A stretch of DNA of 64,000 nt from Longibacter salinarum (GTDB taxonomy: Bacteria; Bacteroidota; Rhodothermia; Rhodothermales; Salinibacteraceae): the NCBI RefSeq assembly GCF_002554795.1, contig NZ_PDEQ01000003.1, positions 1-64,000 of the forward strand. The letters run 5' to 3'. Position 1 is the first letter of the stretch. Every line of letters begins with the position of its first letter. Below, piece by piece: positions 1-8,931 of this stretch. The position numbers were made by a program, and so were the translations under genes. The notes under the pieces were generated by a model. The model was not told the DNA's origin. It did no database searches and was given only the letters and a program-made list of their open reading frames with translations.

Positions 1-93
1 TCGGGTGCCGAACATCTGCTGCAGTGGCACCAAATCTACCGGCACCATCCGGACCGGTGGGCCGAGTGGTTCCCCGCATCTGAGCCGGATTGA
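1..93 (+). CDS. 3' end of an unidentified protein gene (partial)
   Basis: An open frame runs from the first base of the window to a TGA at 91-93 and encodes the last 30 residues of a protein. The tail is rich in His, Trp and acidic residues (it contains QWHQIYRHHPDRW). I cannot assign a family from this fragment. The start lies outside the window. That it is a real gene end is inferred from the uninterrupted frame and from the repeat and terminator region that follows it. Confidence 0.45.
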   Translation, partial: SGAEHLLQWHQIYRHHPDRWAEWFPASEPD

Positions 94-122
94 TCCTCCC
101 TTCGTCTCACAGTGTTGACATG

Positions 123-170
123 CTACCAAACTTCCAAACTTTTAAACCTCCAAACCTCGAAACCTCAACC
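123..170 (+). repeat. Octamer tandem repeat, six units
   Basis: Six consecutive 8-base units resemble C(Y)TCCAAA: CTACCAAA, CTTCCAAA, CTTTTAAA, CCTCCAAA, CCTCGAAA, CCTCAACC. The array begins about 30 bp after the stop of the gene at the window edge. It is A/C-rich on the plus strand, like the other short-period arrays in this window. No function is known to me. Confidence 0.7.
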
Positions 171-200
171 CCATTCTCCCTATCCCCAAAACCCATCCCA

Positions 201-237
201 CAAAAACGCCCCATCCCGGGCGGACCGAGACGGGGCG
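201..237 (-). terminator. Probable rho-independent terminator of manC
   Basis: CGCCCC (207-212) pairs with GGGGCG (232-237). Read on the minus strand, the stem is followed by TTTTTG. It lies downstream of the minus-strand mannose-1-phosphate guanylyltransferase gene, beyond the heptamer array. The stem is short and the loop is 19 nt, so moderate confidence. Confidence 0.5.
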
Positions 238-323
238 GAGAGGCAAAAAATGTAGGCGTCACCGTATCACACAGGTCAGCGACGCATTCGGGGTTCAGCA
301 CATGCTGTCACCGAAGCAGGACT

Positions 324-358
324 CTGAACATTGAACTCTGAACATTGAACCCTGAACG
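324..358 (-). repeat. Heptamer array, five YTGAACN units, behind manC
   Basis: Five exact 7-base periods on the plus strand read CTGAACA, TTGAACT, CTGAACA, TTGAACC, CTGAACG. In the direction of manC transcription the array reads as GTTCAGR/GTTCAAT units and begins 15 bp after the manC stop codon. The same heptamer recurs at 24906, 30467, 30609 and 31085. Confidence 0.8.
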
Positions 359-373
359 GCGAAGCGAAGCGAG

Positions 374-1468
374 CTACACGTATTCGTCAAGCTGGTGCGA
401 GCGGAGATAGTCCACGACGTTCTTGACCTGTTGCGCATTTTCGCGGTCGCAGACGAGGATGGCGTCCTCCGTGTCGACAACGACGGTGTCGTGCATGCCG
501 ACGAGGACGACGAGCCGGTCGTCGCTATTGACGAGACAGCGCGAGGAGTCGTGAACGATGACGCGAGCATCATCAGGGACGACATTGCCCTGGTCGTCAT
601 CCAGGCCGCGTCGCTGGCTTTCTTCGAAAACGGCTTTCCAATCGCCGACGTCATTCCACCCGAACGATCCGGGCACGACGAACACACGATCCGACTGCTC
701 CATCACGCCGTAATCGATCGAAATGCGGGGGCTATCCTGGAAGGCTTCCGCTACGCGCTGTTTTTCCTGGTCGGTGTCGACGGCGGGACGCACCGGTTGA
801 AAGGCAGAGTAGCAGTCCGGAAGGTGCGTCTCGAGCTCCGACAGGATGGTGTCGGCGCGCCAGATGAACATGCCGCTATTCCAGAGGAAGTCGCCGGAGT
901 TCAGAAAGCGGGCGGCCGTCTGCTCGTCCGGCTTCTCGGCGAACGTTTTCACCGGAAGGGCCTCGTGTCGGTCCTCGTCGGATTCTGCCGTCTCATCGTA
1001 CTGAATGTAGCCGTAGCCGGTGGCCGGATACGTCGGCTCGATTCCAATCGTGACGAGCGATCCCGGGTCCTGCGCCTTCTCCAGCGCGACGTTGAGCACC
1101 GAGTGGAAGCTTTTCACGTCGCGGATCACGTGGTCGGCCGGGAGGACGACCATGGTGGCGTCGGGGTCCCGTTCCGCGAGTTTGACCGCCGCATATGCGA
1201 TGCACGGTGCCGTATTTCGACTGATGGGCTCGGCCAGAATGTTTTCATCCGGCACGGCCGGTAGCTGCTTCTTCGTCTGTTCCACGTAGCGTTCGTGGGT
1301 CACGATGAGGCAGCGCTCCGGAGGAATGAGGCCCTGGAGCCGGGCAACCGTGTTTTGTATCAGCGTCGCGTCGCCGAAGACGTTCAGAAATTGCTTCGGC
1401 ATCTCCTGACGACTGCGAGGCCAGAACCGGCTACCGATTCCCCCGGCCATGATGACGGCGTAGTGCAT
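374..1468 (-). CDS. manC: Mannose-1-phosphate guanylyltransferase (GDP-mannose pyrophosphorylase)
   Basis: This 364-residue enzyme is expected to make GDP-mannose from mannose-1-phosphate and GTP, for surface polysaccharide or glycolipid synthesis in the cytoplasm. The N-terminus carries the nucleotidyltransferase signature GGIGSRFWPRSR followed by PKQFL (about residues 9-27). Further family motifs are EPISRNTAP, LPADH, the FAEKPD segment and FLWNSGMFIW. The length fits the single-domain type I enzyme; the C-terminal isomerase domain of bifunctional ManC/AlgA proteins is absent. The ATG start gives the hydrophobic first strand MHYAVIMAGG with no useful upstream extension. The gene is alone on the minus strand, with a heptamer array and a terminator behind it. 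Confidence 0.95.
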   Translation of the reverse strand: MHYAVIMAGGIGSRFWPRSRQEMPKQFLNVFGDATLIQNTVARLQGLIPPERCLIVTHERYVEQTKKQLPAVPDENILAEPISRNTAPCIAYAAVKLAERDPDATMVVLPADHVIRDVKSFHSVLNVALEKAQDPGSLVTIGIEPTYPATGYGYIQYDETAESDEDRHEALPVKTFAEKPDEQTAARFLNSGDFLWNSGMFIWRADTILSELETHLPDCYSAFQPVRPAVDTDQEKQRVAEAFQDSPRISIDYGVMEQSDRVFVVPGSFGWNDVGDWKAVFEESQRRGLDDDQGNVVPDDARVIVHDSSRCLVNSDDRLVVLVGMHDTVVVDTEDAILVCDRENAQQVKNVVDYLRSHQLDEYV

Positions 1469-1877
1469 ATGTTGCGTTGGGTCGATAAGTGTTCAGTCGA
1501 TTCGTCAACACGAACGTACGGTGCCGCGCGGAGAGTTGCAGGATGTTCGGCGTTTGTTTGTCTGGGCGGTAGCCTGTCGGGGCGCTAAAGCGCGATGGAC
1601 TGAAGATAAACCGTCCTGCAGGATGTCCGGGCACCACCGTCGTTGCTCAATGAAGCGATTTCTTTATGCGACCAACGCTCCGTACACACTGCTTTCGAAC
1701 ATGCGACCGTTCTTGTCACCATTGCGGTAGGAATCCACCGAGCTTCGCTTGCCCGAAACTCCAATGCCGGGAACGGAATACGTGACAGCGCCCCAGGCGC
1801 GCCAGGATGCTCGATCCGTCCACGGGTCCATTATGGCGTTCTTGTCTATCCCGAGAGAGAAATAGGAGTCACTTCTT
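1469..1877. other. Divergent intergenic region between manC and hisD
   Basis: About 410 bp separate the divergent starts of manC and hisD, so promoters for both probably lie here. I found no open frame with convincing coding character, no His-rich leader peptide and no obvious attenuator. An AGGAG lies 13 bp before the hisD ATG, which is unusual in this window and could be fortuitous. Confidence 0.5.
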
Positions 1878-3236
1878 ATGATCCCGATCATTGACCCGTC
1901 CGACCGCGCACGGCTGGACGCGATTCTTAGCCGTGATGCGACATTCAGCGATGAGGTCGACCAGGCGGTTGCATCAATTCTTCTGGATGTTAGGAAGCGA
2001 GGCGATGCAGCACTGCAAGAACTGTCCGAACGGTTTGATGGTGTCCGGCCGGATCCGATCCGCGTGCCGGTAGAAGAGCTTGAGGCCGCGTCTGATGCGC
2101 TCGACCCGGAGCTCCGCCAGATCCTCAAAGATGCAGAGGCCAACATCCGCCAGTTTCACGCGCGGCAGGTACAGAACTCCTGGTTTACCGATGACGGAGA
2201 TGGAGTCCTCCTCGGCCAGCGTGTGGTTGCCATGGATCGTGTCGGGCTCTACGTGCCGGGGGGGACGGCCTTCTATCCGTCCAGCCTTTTGATGAACGCG
2301 ATTCCTGCCCAGGAGGCGGGAGTCGAGGAAATCCACCTTGTGTCGCCACCGAAAGAAGGCGGCCGACCCCACCCTCTCGTGCTGGCGACGGCCCATCTTC
2401 TAGGACTGGAGCATGTCTATGGTGTGGGCGGAGCGCAGGCCGTGGGGGCGCTTGCTTACGGAACGGAAAGCGTTGCTTCCGTGGACAAGATCGTGGGACC
2501 GGGCAACGCCTACGTCGCGGCGGCCAAGAAGCAGGTGTTTGGTCGCGTGGACATCGACAGCGTGGCGGGACCGAGCGAGATCGGAATCCTCGCAGACGCC
2601 ACCGCCGATCCGGAGTACGTCGCTGCTGATCTGTTGTCGCAGGCAGAGCACGACGAGCGGGCATCTGCGATTCTCGTCACGCCGCATCACGACCTGGCAG
2701 AAGCCGTGCAGGAGCACGTCGAGCGGATGGTGCCGTCGCTGCCGCGAAAGAAGACCATTGAGACGGCCCTCGCCTCGTACGGCGCCTGTATCGTAACCGA
2801 GGATATGGAGGAGGCGATCGACATCATGAACGAGCTCGCGGTCGAGCATCTTGAAATCATCACTGAGGACGACTGGAGCATCATGACGCGCATCCGCCAT
2901 GCAGGTGCCATCTTTCTCGGTCCGTACTCGTCCGAGCCTGTAGGAGACTATTTCGCGGGGCCCAACCACGTCCTCCCGACGGGTGGGACGGCCCGGTACG
3001 CGTCGGCCCTCAGCGTCGACGATTTCATCCGGAAGCAGTCGATCATCTCATATACAAAAGAACGCCTCGCGGAGACGGGACCGTCCATCGCCACGCTCGC
3101 AGATGCAGAAGATCTGCAGGGGCATGCCGAGGCCATCCGTGTTCGACTCCGACGTTTTGCCGAGGAATCCGGCGATAGCGAGCCAGAATCGATGACCGTA
3201 TCCGTGACGCAATCGGTTGACGCGAAAAACAAATGA
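1878..3236 (+). CDS. hisD: Histidinol dehydrogenase
   Basis: It catalyses the last two steps of histidine synthesis, oxidising L-histidinol to L-histidine with two NAD+ and a zinc ion. The 452-residue product has VDKIVGPGNAYV (about 202-213), SVAGPSEIGI (228-237) and QAEHD (255-259). Expected zinc ligands can be placed at Gln255, His258, Asp357 (in GDYFAGPNH) and His416, and the catalytic Glu-His pair in AVEHLEI at 323-324. An acidic C-terminal tail of about 25 residues is extra. hisC follows after 92 bp on the same strand, consistent with a small his operon; the other his genes are not in the window. Confidence 0.97.
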   Translation: MIPIIDPSDRARLDAILSRDATFSDEVDQAVASILLDVRKRGDAALQELSERFDGVRPDPIRVPVEELEAASDALDPELRQILKDAEANIRQFHARQVQNSWFTDDGDGVLLGQRVVAMDRVGLYVPGGTAFYPSSLLMNAIPAQEAGVEEIHLVSPPKEGGRPHPLVLATAHLLGLEHVYGVGGAQAVGALAYGTESVASVDKIVGPGNAYVAAAKKQVFGRVDIDSVAGPSEIGILADATADPEYVAADLLSQAEHDERASAILVTPHHDLAEAVQEHVERMVPSLPRKKTIETALASYGACIVTEDMEEAIDIMNELAVEHLEIITEDDWSIMTRIRHAGAIFLGPYSSEPVGDYFAGPNHVLPTGGTARYASALSVDDFIRKQSIISYTKERLAETGPSIATLADAEDLQGHAEAIRVRLRRFAEESGDSEPESMTVSVTQSVDAKNK

Positions 3237-3328
3237 TGTGGGCGCGCTTCTCTTTGCTCGGGTGTATATTGTCTCCGTTCGGGTTTAGCGCAACCACAGC
3301 CGTTTCCTTCACCAAATAGATTTGCCGC

Positions 3329-4447
3329 ATGATGAACTCTACGCCTGCGCTCTCTTCCATTGACGACGTCATTTCGCTGATCCGGCCCTCCGTTCGGAAC
3401 GAGCACGCGTACGTGGTTGGTGCGCCGAGCCATTGCGAGGTTAAGCTCAACCAGAACGAGAGCCCGTTCGATCTTCCGGCGGATCTCAAGGAGGAGTTGG
3501 CGGAGGCGTTTACGAAGATTGAGGCGAACCGTTACCCGGACGAGCAGCCAACCAAGCTTCGCAACGCGTTGGCTGAACGGGACGGCGTCGATCCGGAAGG
3601 GATCATCGTTGGGAATGGCTCGAACGAGCTGACGTACACCTTCGGGACGGCATTCATCGATCCCGGCACACCGGTTGTGATGCCGCGTCCCATGTTCTCC
3701 CTCTACGAGAAGGTCGCTCGCATCTGCGGCGCCGATCTCACACCGGTCGCCCCGAGCGAGGACCTGTCGTTCGACGCAGGCGCCATCGAGAAGGCGGTTG
3801 TGGAAACGGACGCCGTGATGACGGTCCTGACCACGCCGAACAATCCGACCGGCCTCGCGATGCCGATGGAGGAGATCGAGCAGATCGTGAGTGCGGCGAA
3901 CGGCGTCGTTGTCGTCGATGAGGCGTACGTGGAGTTCAACCCCGTCGGCTCAGCGACGCATCTCTTGGAGAAATATCCCAATGTTGTCATCTTGCGGACC
4001 CTTTCGAAGGGCATGGGCCTGGCCGGTGTACGCCTCGGCTACATGATCGCGCGACCGGAGCTGGCACATGAGGTTATGAAGTCCCGTCTCCCGTTTATGG
4101 TCGACCGGTTTTCGGAGCAGATTGCTCTGTCGCTCTTGGACCGGGAAGACCTCTTGGCTGAGCGAGTTGGTCTGATGAAGCAGGCGACCCAGAAATTGAT
4201 CGCTGCGCTCGAGGAGATGCCCGGGGTCGATGTGGTGCCGTCGGACGCCAACTTCTGCATCTTCCGGACGGACCGTGATGCCGACGCTCTTCAGGCTGAT
4301 CTGGCCGATGCGGGGGTGCTCGTTCGCAACATGAGCGGCTACCCCGAACTACCCGGTTATCTGCGGGTCAGTGCGGGTACCGAAGCGGAGAACAAGGCGT
4401 TTCTGACTGCGTTGGAACGGTCGCTTAGAGGTGCCGATACCGCTTGA
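3329..4447 (+). CDS. hisC: Histidinol-phosphate aminotransferase
   Basis: A PLP-dependent class I/II aminotransferase (372 residues) expected to convert imidazole-acetol phosphate and glutamate to histidinol phosphate. Visible landmarks are KLNQNESPF near residue 39, the GNGSNE loop at 95-100, NNPTG at 171-175, VDEAYVEF at 196-203 with the PLP-binding Asp, and TLSKGMGLAGVRLGY with the Schiff-base Lys at about 227. Position directly after hisD supports HisC over a related aminotransferase. Two ATGs lie in tandem (3329 and 3332) and either may be used. Acidic residues are abundant and Lys is scarce. Confidence 0.95.
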   Translation: MMNSTPALSSIDDVISLIRPSVRNEHAYVVGAPSHCEVKLNQNESPFDLPADLKEELAEAFTKIEANRYPDEQPTKLRNALAERDGVDPEGIIVGNGSNELTYTFGTAFIDPGTPVVMPRPMFSLYEKVARICGADLTPVAPSEDLSFDAGAIEKAVVETDAVMTVLTTPNNPTGLAMPMEEIEQIVSAANGVVVVDEAYVEFNPVGSATHLLEKYPNVVILRTLSKGMGLAGVRLGYMIARPELAHEVMKSRLPFMVDRFSEQIALSLLDREDLLAERVGLMKQATQKLIAALEEMPGVDVVPSDANFCIFRTDRDADALQADLADAGVLVRNMSGYPELPGYLRVSAGTEAENKAFLTALERSLRGADTA

Positions 4448-4691
4448 TTTAGGCGGTGACCGCCGGTTCTGCTGCGTGCCGGGGCGGGTCATGATGTTGT
4501 TGTCTCCACCCGCGCGCTCATCACGCAGAGACCTTTACGGAATGATTGCATCTTGAAGGTCGCTGGCTACGTCTCGGCACGAGCGAACGGCTGAACGTCT
4601 ATGGTTGCATAGGACATTCTACGGTCGAGGCGGTGGGTACAGCCCGCTACGTCTCGCAGTTTTCGAATACACTACGGTTGCTGACATCGCG

Positions 4692-5291
4692 ATGGATTTT
4701 ACTCGGGTTGACATCATTGGCCTTTCCACGAGTCCGTCTAGCGGCGGTGCGTACGCGCTCGTCCTCGGCGAGGTGGAAGGAAACCGCCGCCTGCCCATTA
4801 TTATCGGAGCTTTTGAGGCGCAGGCGATCGCGCTGGAACTGGAGAAGATCCAGCCGCCGCGGCCGATGACGCACGACCTGTTACGCGACACGTTCGAGTC
4901 TCTGGACGTTGAGGTTGATGAGGTCGTGATTGACGAACTCCGGGAAGGGACGTTCTTCGCGAAGATCCGATATACGGTCGACGGCGACCAGCGACAGCTC
5001 GACTCGCGCCCCTCGGATGCAGTGGCACTGGCCGTTCGCGTCGACGCGCCCATCTTCGTAGCACCGATGGTGCTGGACGAAGCGGGTATCGTGGCCGAAG
5101 ACGAAGAAGGAAGCGTGTCGTCCCTCACAGAAGGGGAAACGTCGGGTGCCGAGGAAGAAATGTCCGGAGGTACACGGCTCGAACGCATGCAAAAGCAGCT
5201 CGACAAGGCGGTTGAAGAAGAGGACTACGAAAAAGCCGCCGAACTTCGCGACGAGATTGAGAAGCTACAGCAGGAACAGAACAAGAATTAG
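4692..5291 (+). CDS. Bifunctional nuclease (DUF151) family protein with C-terminal UVR motif
   Basis: The 199-residue product begins with a BFN/DUF151 domain (about 1-130), recognisable by GGAYALVLGEVEG, LPIIIGAFEAQAIA, TFFAKIRY and SRPSDAVALAVR. After an acidic linker, a UvrB/UvrC-type motif follows (about 160-195: MQKQLDKAVEEEDYEKAAEL). This architecture is common in Bacteroidota and Rhodothermota. Nuclease activity has been reported for family members, but the cellular role is uncertain. I place the start at the ATG at 4692 (MDFTRVDIIG) because the upstream extension to 4605 has no family character. A terminator follows at 5320. Confidence 0.9.
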   Translation: MDFTRVDIIGLSTSPSSGGAYALVLGEVEGNRRLPIIIGAFEAQAIALELEKIQPPRPMTHDLLRDTFESLDVEVDEVVIDELREGTFFAKIRYTVDGDQRQLDSRPSDAVALAVRVDAPIFVAPMVLDEAGIVAEDEEGSVSSLTEGETSGAEEEMSGGTRLERMQKQLDKAVEEEDYEKAAELRDEIEKLQQEQNKN

Positions 5292-5319
5292 CTCTCGGTT
5301 CTATCGCTGTTGTACAAGA

Positions 5320-5347
5320 GCCTCGGGATCTTCCCCCCGAGGCTTTT
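5320..5347 (+). terminator. Rho-independent terminator after the DUF151 gene
   Basis: GCCTCGGG (5320-5327) pairs perfectly with CCCGAGGC (5336-5343), with an 8-nt loop and TTTT directly after the stem. It separates the DUF151 gene from bshC. Confidence 0.8.
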
Positions 5348-5476
5348 CCATTGTAGGACTGTTGCATTCCAGAGGGCGCAAATGGGCCGGTGTGGCGTAC
5401 GCTTTGCACCACTACTGGGCCATTGCCTGCCCGCTTTCCGACCGAACGATTCATTCTCGCTCTCCCCACGTCCCGC

Positions 5477-7150
5477 ATGCCAACCCGCACGCTTCCGTCT
5501 GTCCAACGCATCTCTCTCTCCAGCCTGAATGCCTTTCCGGACTTGTTTGTCGATGTGGCCGAACGGCGCGAGTCGGCGCTCCGGTTCTACGATGGCGACT
5601 GGAAGGATCCGGCCGCGCGGAAGGCTAAGGCTGATCGTGTTGCCGCGCAGCCAGCCGATCGGGATGTGCTCGCGGATGCGTTGATGGACCATAACGCCGA
5701 ATGGTCGGAAGCGGGAGAGGTGTCCGACGCCGTGCGGAAAAACATCGACCGGCTACGCGACCCGGAGTCGGTGGCTGTTGTCACCGGGCAGCAGGTCGGG
5801 TTGCTCTCGGGACCGTTGTACACGATCTACAAGACGATCACGACGCTTCAACTCGCGGAGGAGATGGCCGCCGACCTCGACCGGCCTGTTGTGCCGGTGT
5901 TCTGGGTGGAAGGGGAAGACCATGACTTCGAGGAGATCGCCCACGCTTCGTTTTTCCATCGAAACGAGCTCGTCGACGTTGACTATCCGACCGAGCTGGA
6001 GGCGTCGCCGGATGCGGAAAACGTTGGCCCCGTTGGGCGTCTGCCTCTTGATGGTAGAATCGATACGGTGCTGGGTGAACTCGATGAGATTCTTCCGCCG
6101 TCGGACTTCAAGCCGGAGATCATGTCGGCCTTACGACAGGCGTATGCGCAGGGCACGTGCATCGAAGATGCGTTCGCCCGGCTCATTCGCCACCTCTTCC
6201 GGGGCACCGGACTCGTGTTGATGAACCCGGATGATCCGAAGTTGAAAGCGCTCGTGCGGCCGCTTTTCCGGCGTGATCTAACCGACTCGCAAAGCGCCGT
6301 CGATGCCATCCAGGAAGCGAGCGCGGATCTGAAATCCAGTGGCTATCACGCTCAGGTCCACGCAGCGCCGACCAATCTTTTCTTGTTAGAGAAGGATGGG
6401 CGTCTCCCGATTGACGTTGATGAAGACCGTGGCGGGTTCACCCTTCGTGGGACGGGCCGGCATGTCTCGGAGGAAGAGATGCTCGATCGTCTCGAGACCG
6501 CGCCCGAGGATTTCAGTCCGAATGTCGTTCTCCGACCGCTGATGCAAGACGCTCTGCTTCCGACCGCGGCGTACGTGGCCGGTCCGGGTGAGGTGTCCTA
6601 TTTTGCACAGTATCGCGGCGTGTACGAGTGGGCCGAATTGACGATGCCGCTCATTCATCCGCGTGCCAGCGTGAGTCTCGTTGAGAGCAAGGTGCAGTCC
6701 GTTCTCGATGCCTTCGACCTCTCCGTGTCCGATTTGACGGGAGATGTGGAACAGCTATTTCAGGAGATCGTCGTCCGGCAGATGGATGTCGATGTCGATG
6801 CCGTATTTGGAGAGGCGCTTGCCCAGATCCACGGCGCGATTAATGATCTGAAGCCGGCGGTGGAAGACGTGGACCGGACGCTCGTAAAATCCGCCGAGGC
6901 TGCGCGGGCAGCCATTGCACAAGAGATGAGTGACCTGAAGCAGCGGGTTGTGCGGGCCGAGAAGCGCCAGCACGATGAGGTGCGCGCAAAGTTGAGTAAG
7001 GCGCGCGTCAATCTGGTGCCGGAGGGGGGTCTCCAGGAGCGACGCATCAACGTGCATTACTTCCTGAACAAGTACAGTCCCGACCTGCTAGATGACCTCC
7101 GGAGCGTTCTTTCGACGGATACGTCGTCCCATCAGGTCGTGATGCTCTAG
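5477..7150 (+). CDS. bshC: Bacillithiol biosynthesis cysteine-adding enzyme BshC
   Basis: BshC is the presumed last enzyme of bacillithiol synthesis, adding cysteine to glucosaminyl-malate in the cytoplasm. The 557-residue protein shows the family hallmarks VTGQQVGLLSGPLYTIYKTI (about 105-124) and FWVEGEDHDFEEIAH (about 143-157), then VLRPLMQDALLPTAAYVAGP and a C-terminal coiled-coil region ending in RRINVHYFLNKYSPDLLDDL. I chose the ATG at 5477 (MPTRTLPSVQ); the in-frame extension to 5390 has no resemblance to the family and reaches towards the preceding terminator. bshB1, the deacetylase of the same pathway, lies far away at 35 kb. bshA is not in the window. Confidence 0.93.
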   Translation: MPTRTLPSVQRISLSSLNAFPDLFVDVAERRESALRFYDGDWKDPAARKAKADRVAAQPADRDVLADALMDHNAEWSEAGEVSDAVRKNIDRLRDPESVAVVTGQQVGLLSGPLYTIYKTITTLQLAEEMAADLDRPVVPVFWVEGEDHDFEEIAHASFFHRNELVDVDYPTELEASPDAENVGPVGRLPLDGRIDTVLGELDEILPPSDFKPEIMSALRQAYAQGTCIEDAFARLIRHLFRGTGLVLMNPDDPKLKALVRPLFRRDLTDSQSAVDAIQEASADLKSSGYHAQVHAAPTNLFLLEKDGRLPIDVDEDRGGFTLRGTGRHVSEEEMLDRLETAPEDFSPNVVLRPLMQDALLPTAAYVAGPGEVSYFAQYRGVYEWAELTMPLIHPRASVSLVESKVQSVLDAFDLSVSDLTGDVEQLFQEIVVRQMDVDVDAVFGEALAQIHGAINDLKPAVEDVDRTLVKSAEAARAAIAQEMSDLKQRVVRAEKRQHDEVRAKLSKARVNLVPEGGLQERRINVHYFLNKYSPDLLDDLRSVLSTDTSSHQVVML

Positions 7151-7190
7151 CAATACCTGTCTCAACCGACTCGTAAAACGTGTTGCCATT

Positions 7191-7892
7191 ATGAATCTTG
7201 ACGCGTCCCATTCTTTCGGCGTGCAGGCCGGAGCCGACCCATTTTCGCCGCTGATCGAGCTGGCTATCGAACTGGCTGCCGAGTGGCATCAGGGGCAGCA
7301 CCGGAAAGGGCGTTGGCGGCCTCCGACGTTCGAGTACGAGGAGGAAAATGTTGCCGTCCGCGTGCCTGTGATGGCGCACCTTACGTCCGTCGCATCCATC
7401 GTGCAGCGAGCGGGGTGGCCCGATCCTGTGGTTGCCGCGGCCTATCTCCACGACATTCTCGAAGACAGGAATCGGGAGGGACAGTACTACGATCGCTCAG
7501 CGTTGATCGATGCCGTCGGGGAAGAAGTGACGGGATATGTCGAAACGCTGACAGAGACCAAGCTTGGACCGGACGGTTCGTACCTGTCGTGGAGGGAGCG
7601 GAAGGAGGAGTACATCCAGCAAATCCGTGAGGGCACGCCGGAGGCCGCGGGGATCAGTCTGGCGGACAAACTCCACAATCTGTGGACGATGAACCAGAGC
7701 CTGGATTTGGGCATCAACATCTTCGCGGACTCAAAGGGACGCAAGGGGCTGAGTGCAGGACCGGAACGACAGCTCTGGTTTTACTCGGCCGTTCTAGAGG
7801 CCACACGAGAGCACGAGGATCCTCGTCTTCCTCCGATGCGCGAGCGACTGCAGTACGAGCTCGACCGCTTTAAGGAATTCACGGCTAGGTGA
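7191..7892 (+). CDS. HD-domain hydrolase related to the SpoT/MESH1 (p)ppGpp hydrolase family
   Basis: A 233-residue single-domain protein with the layout of the SpoT-type HD hydrolases: VMAHLTSVASIV (metal-binding His), AAYLHDILEDR (HD plus ED), and ISLADKLHNLWTM, the second metal-binding stretch. No synthetase or TGS/ACT domain is present, as in the small alarmone hydrolases (MESH1 type). Family knowledge suggests hydrolysis of ppGpp or NADPH-like phosphate esters; the true substrate here is inferred only. It starts 40 bp after bshC and may be co-transcribed with it. Confidence 0.8.
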   Translation: MNLDASHSFGVQAGADPFSPLIELAIELAAEWHQGQHRKGRWRPPTFEYEEENVAVRVPVMAHLTSVASIVQRAGWPDPVVAAAYLHDILEDRNREGQYYDRSALIDAVGEEVTGYVETLTETKLGPDGSYLSWRERKEEYIQQIREGTPEAAGISLADKLHNLWTMNQSLDLGINIFADSKGRKGLSAGPERQLWFYSAVLEATREHEDPRLPPMRERLQYELDRFKEFTAR

Positions 7893-7960
7893 GCCGAAGC
7901 ACACTTTTTTACGTGTAGCAATCATTTTCTCGCTCACGGCAACCAACAAGTCATCGATTT

Positions 7961-8692
7961 ATGGCGGATCCGACGAAAGGCGTCATCCTGATTACCGGTT
8001 CGAATCGGGGCATTGGGCTTGAAATGGTCCGCCAACTCGCCTCCTCGGCCGCCACCGTAATCGCCACGTGCCGACGACCCGACGAGGCAGACGATTTGCA
8101 TGAGCTGGCGGACGCACACACGGATACGGTCGACGTTCTACAGCTCGATGTAACGGACCCTGACGCCATTTCTGGTGCCCGGTCGATGGTAGAAGAGCGA
8201 TACGGCGCTCTCAATCTGCTCATCAATAACGCCGGTGTAAACGGCGGCGGGACGGCTGATACGTTCGATCATGTCGATATGGAAACGCTGATGCACACGT
8301 TTCAGGTCAATGCGGCTGCTCCCCACATCATGACGAGGGCGTTCGCGTCACTACTGAAGGCCGGAGCCGCGGACGGAAACAGTGCGGTGGTTAACATCAC
8401 GTCGCAGCTTGGCTCGATCACCAATACGAAGGGGCGTGGCACCTGGCAGAGCTATAAAGCCAGCAAGGCGGCCCTGAACATGCTTTCGCGTCTCGAGGCG
8501 CATGAACTGCGTGCCGATGGCGTCGTGGTCGTCGCGATGCATCCGGGCTGGGTGCAGACCGACATGGGTGGATCGAACGCACGTCTGACGCCGGAAGCCT
8601 CGGTGTCGGGCATCCTGGACGTTGTGCGATCCCTCTCGCCAGATGACGCAGGACGGTTTCTAACGCACGATGGGAGCGAACTGCCGTGGTAG
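7961..8692 (+). CDS. Short-chain dehydrogenase/reductase (SDR)
   Basis: A classical SDR of 243 residues, predicted cytosolic and NAD(P)(H)-dependent. The cofactor motif TGSNRGIGLEM is near the N-terminus, LLINNAGVN follows at about residue 86, NITSQLGSI holds the catalytic Ser region, and SYKASKAALNM contains the YxxxK active site. The spacing and the HPGWVQTDMGG segment resemble the C-factor/sniffer subgroup. The substrate cannot be told from sequence. It follows the HD gene by 68 bp on the same strand. Confidence 0.88.
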   Translation: MADPTKGVILITGSNRGIGLEMVRQLASSAATVIATCRRPDEADDLHELADAHTDTVDVLQLDVTDPDAISGARSMVEERYGALNLLINNAGVNGGGTADTFDHVDMETLMHTFQVNAAAPHIMTRAFASLLKAGAADGNSAVVNITSQLGSITNTKGRGTWQSYKASKAALNMLSRLEAHELRADGVVVVAMHPGWVQTDMGGSNARLTPEASVSGILDVVRSLSPDDAGRFLTHDGSELPW

Positions 8693-8931
8693 TCGAGGAG
8701 CCGGTCGAGCAGCGACCGGGCAACGGGGTGTCGACCGCGGACGGCGAACGTAGTGCCGTTGGGGGCAGTCGTCTCGGTGATTCCCCCACAACAGTGTCGG
8801 TCGTTCCCGGGCGAACCCCCGACACCGGGGTATCTAGCCTATTCATCAGTGACCGGACAGAGCCTCTGCACTGCGAGGACGGGTTCGGCACGTACTGATG
8901 AGTCGCTGTTCTCCCATTCCCCGAGGCGGTT

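Noticed and set aside
395-1264. 289-codon plus-strand frame opposite manC
   Set aside because: It mirrors the manC coding frame, as expected at this GC content. It has no domain of its own, and manC has full motif support.
7191-7892. Full RelA/SpoT annotation for the HD protein
   Set aside because: Only the hydrolase-type HD domain is present; no synthetase, TGS or ACT part.
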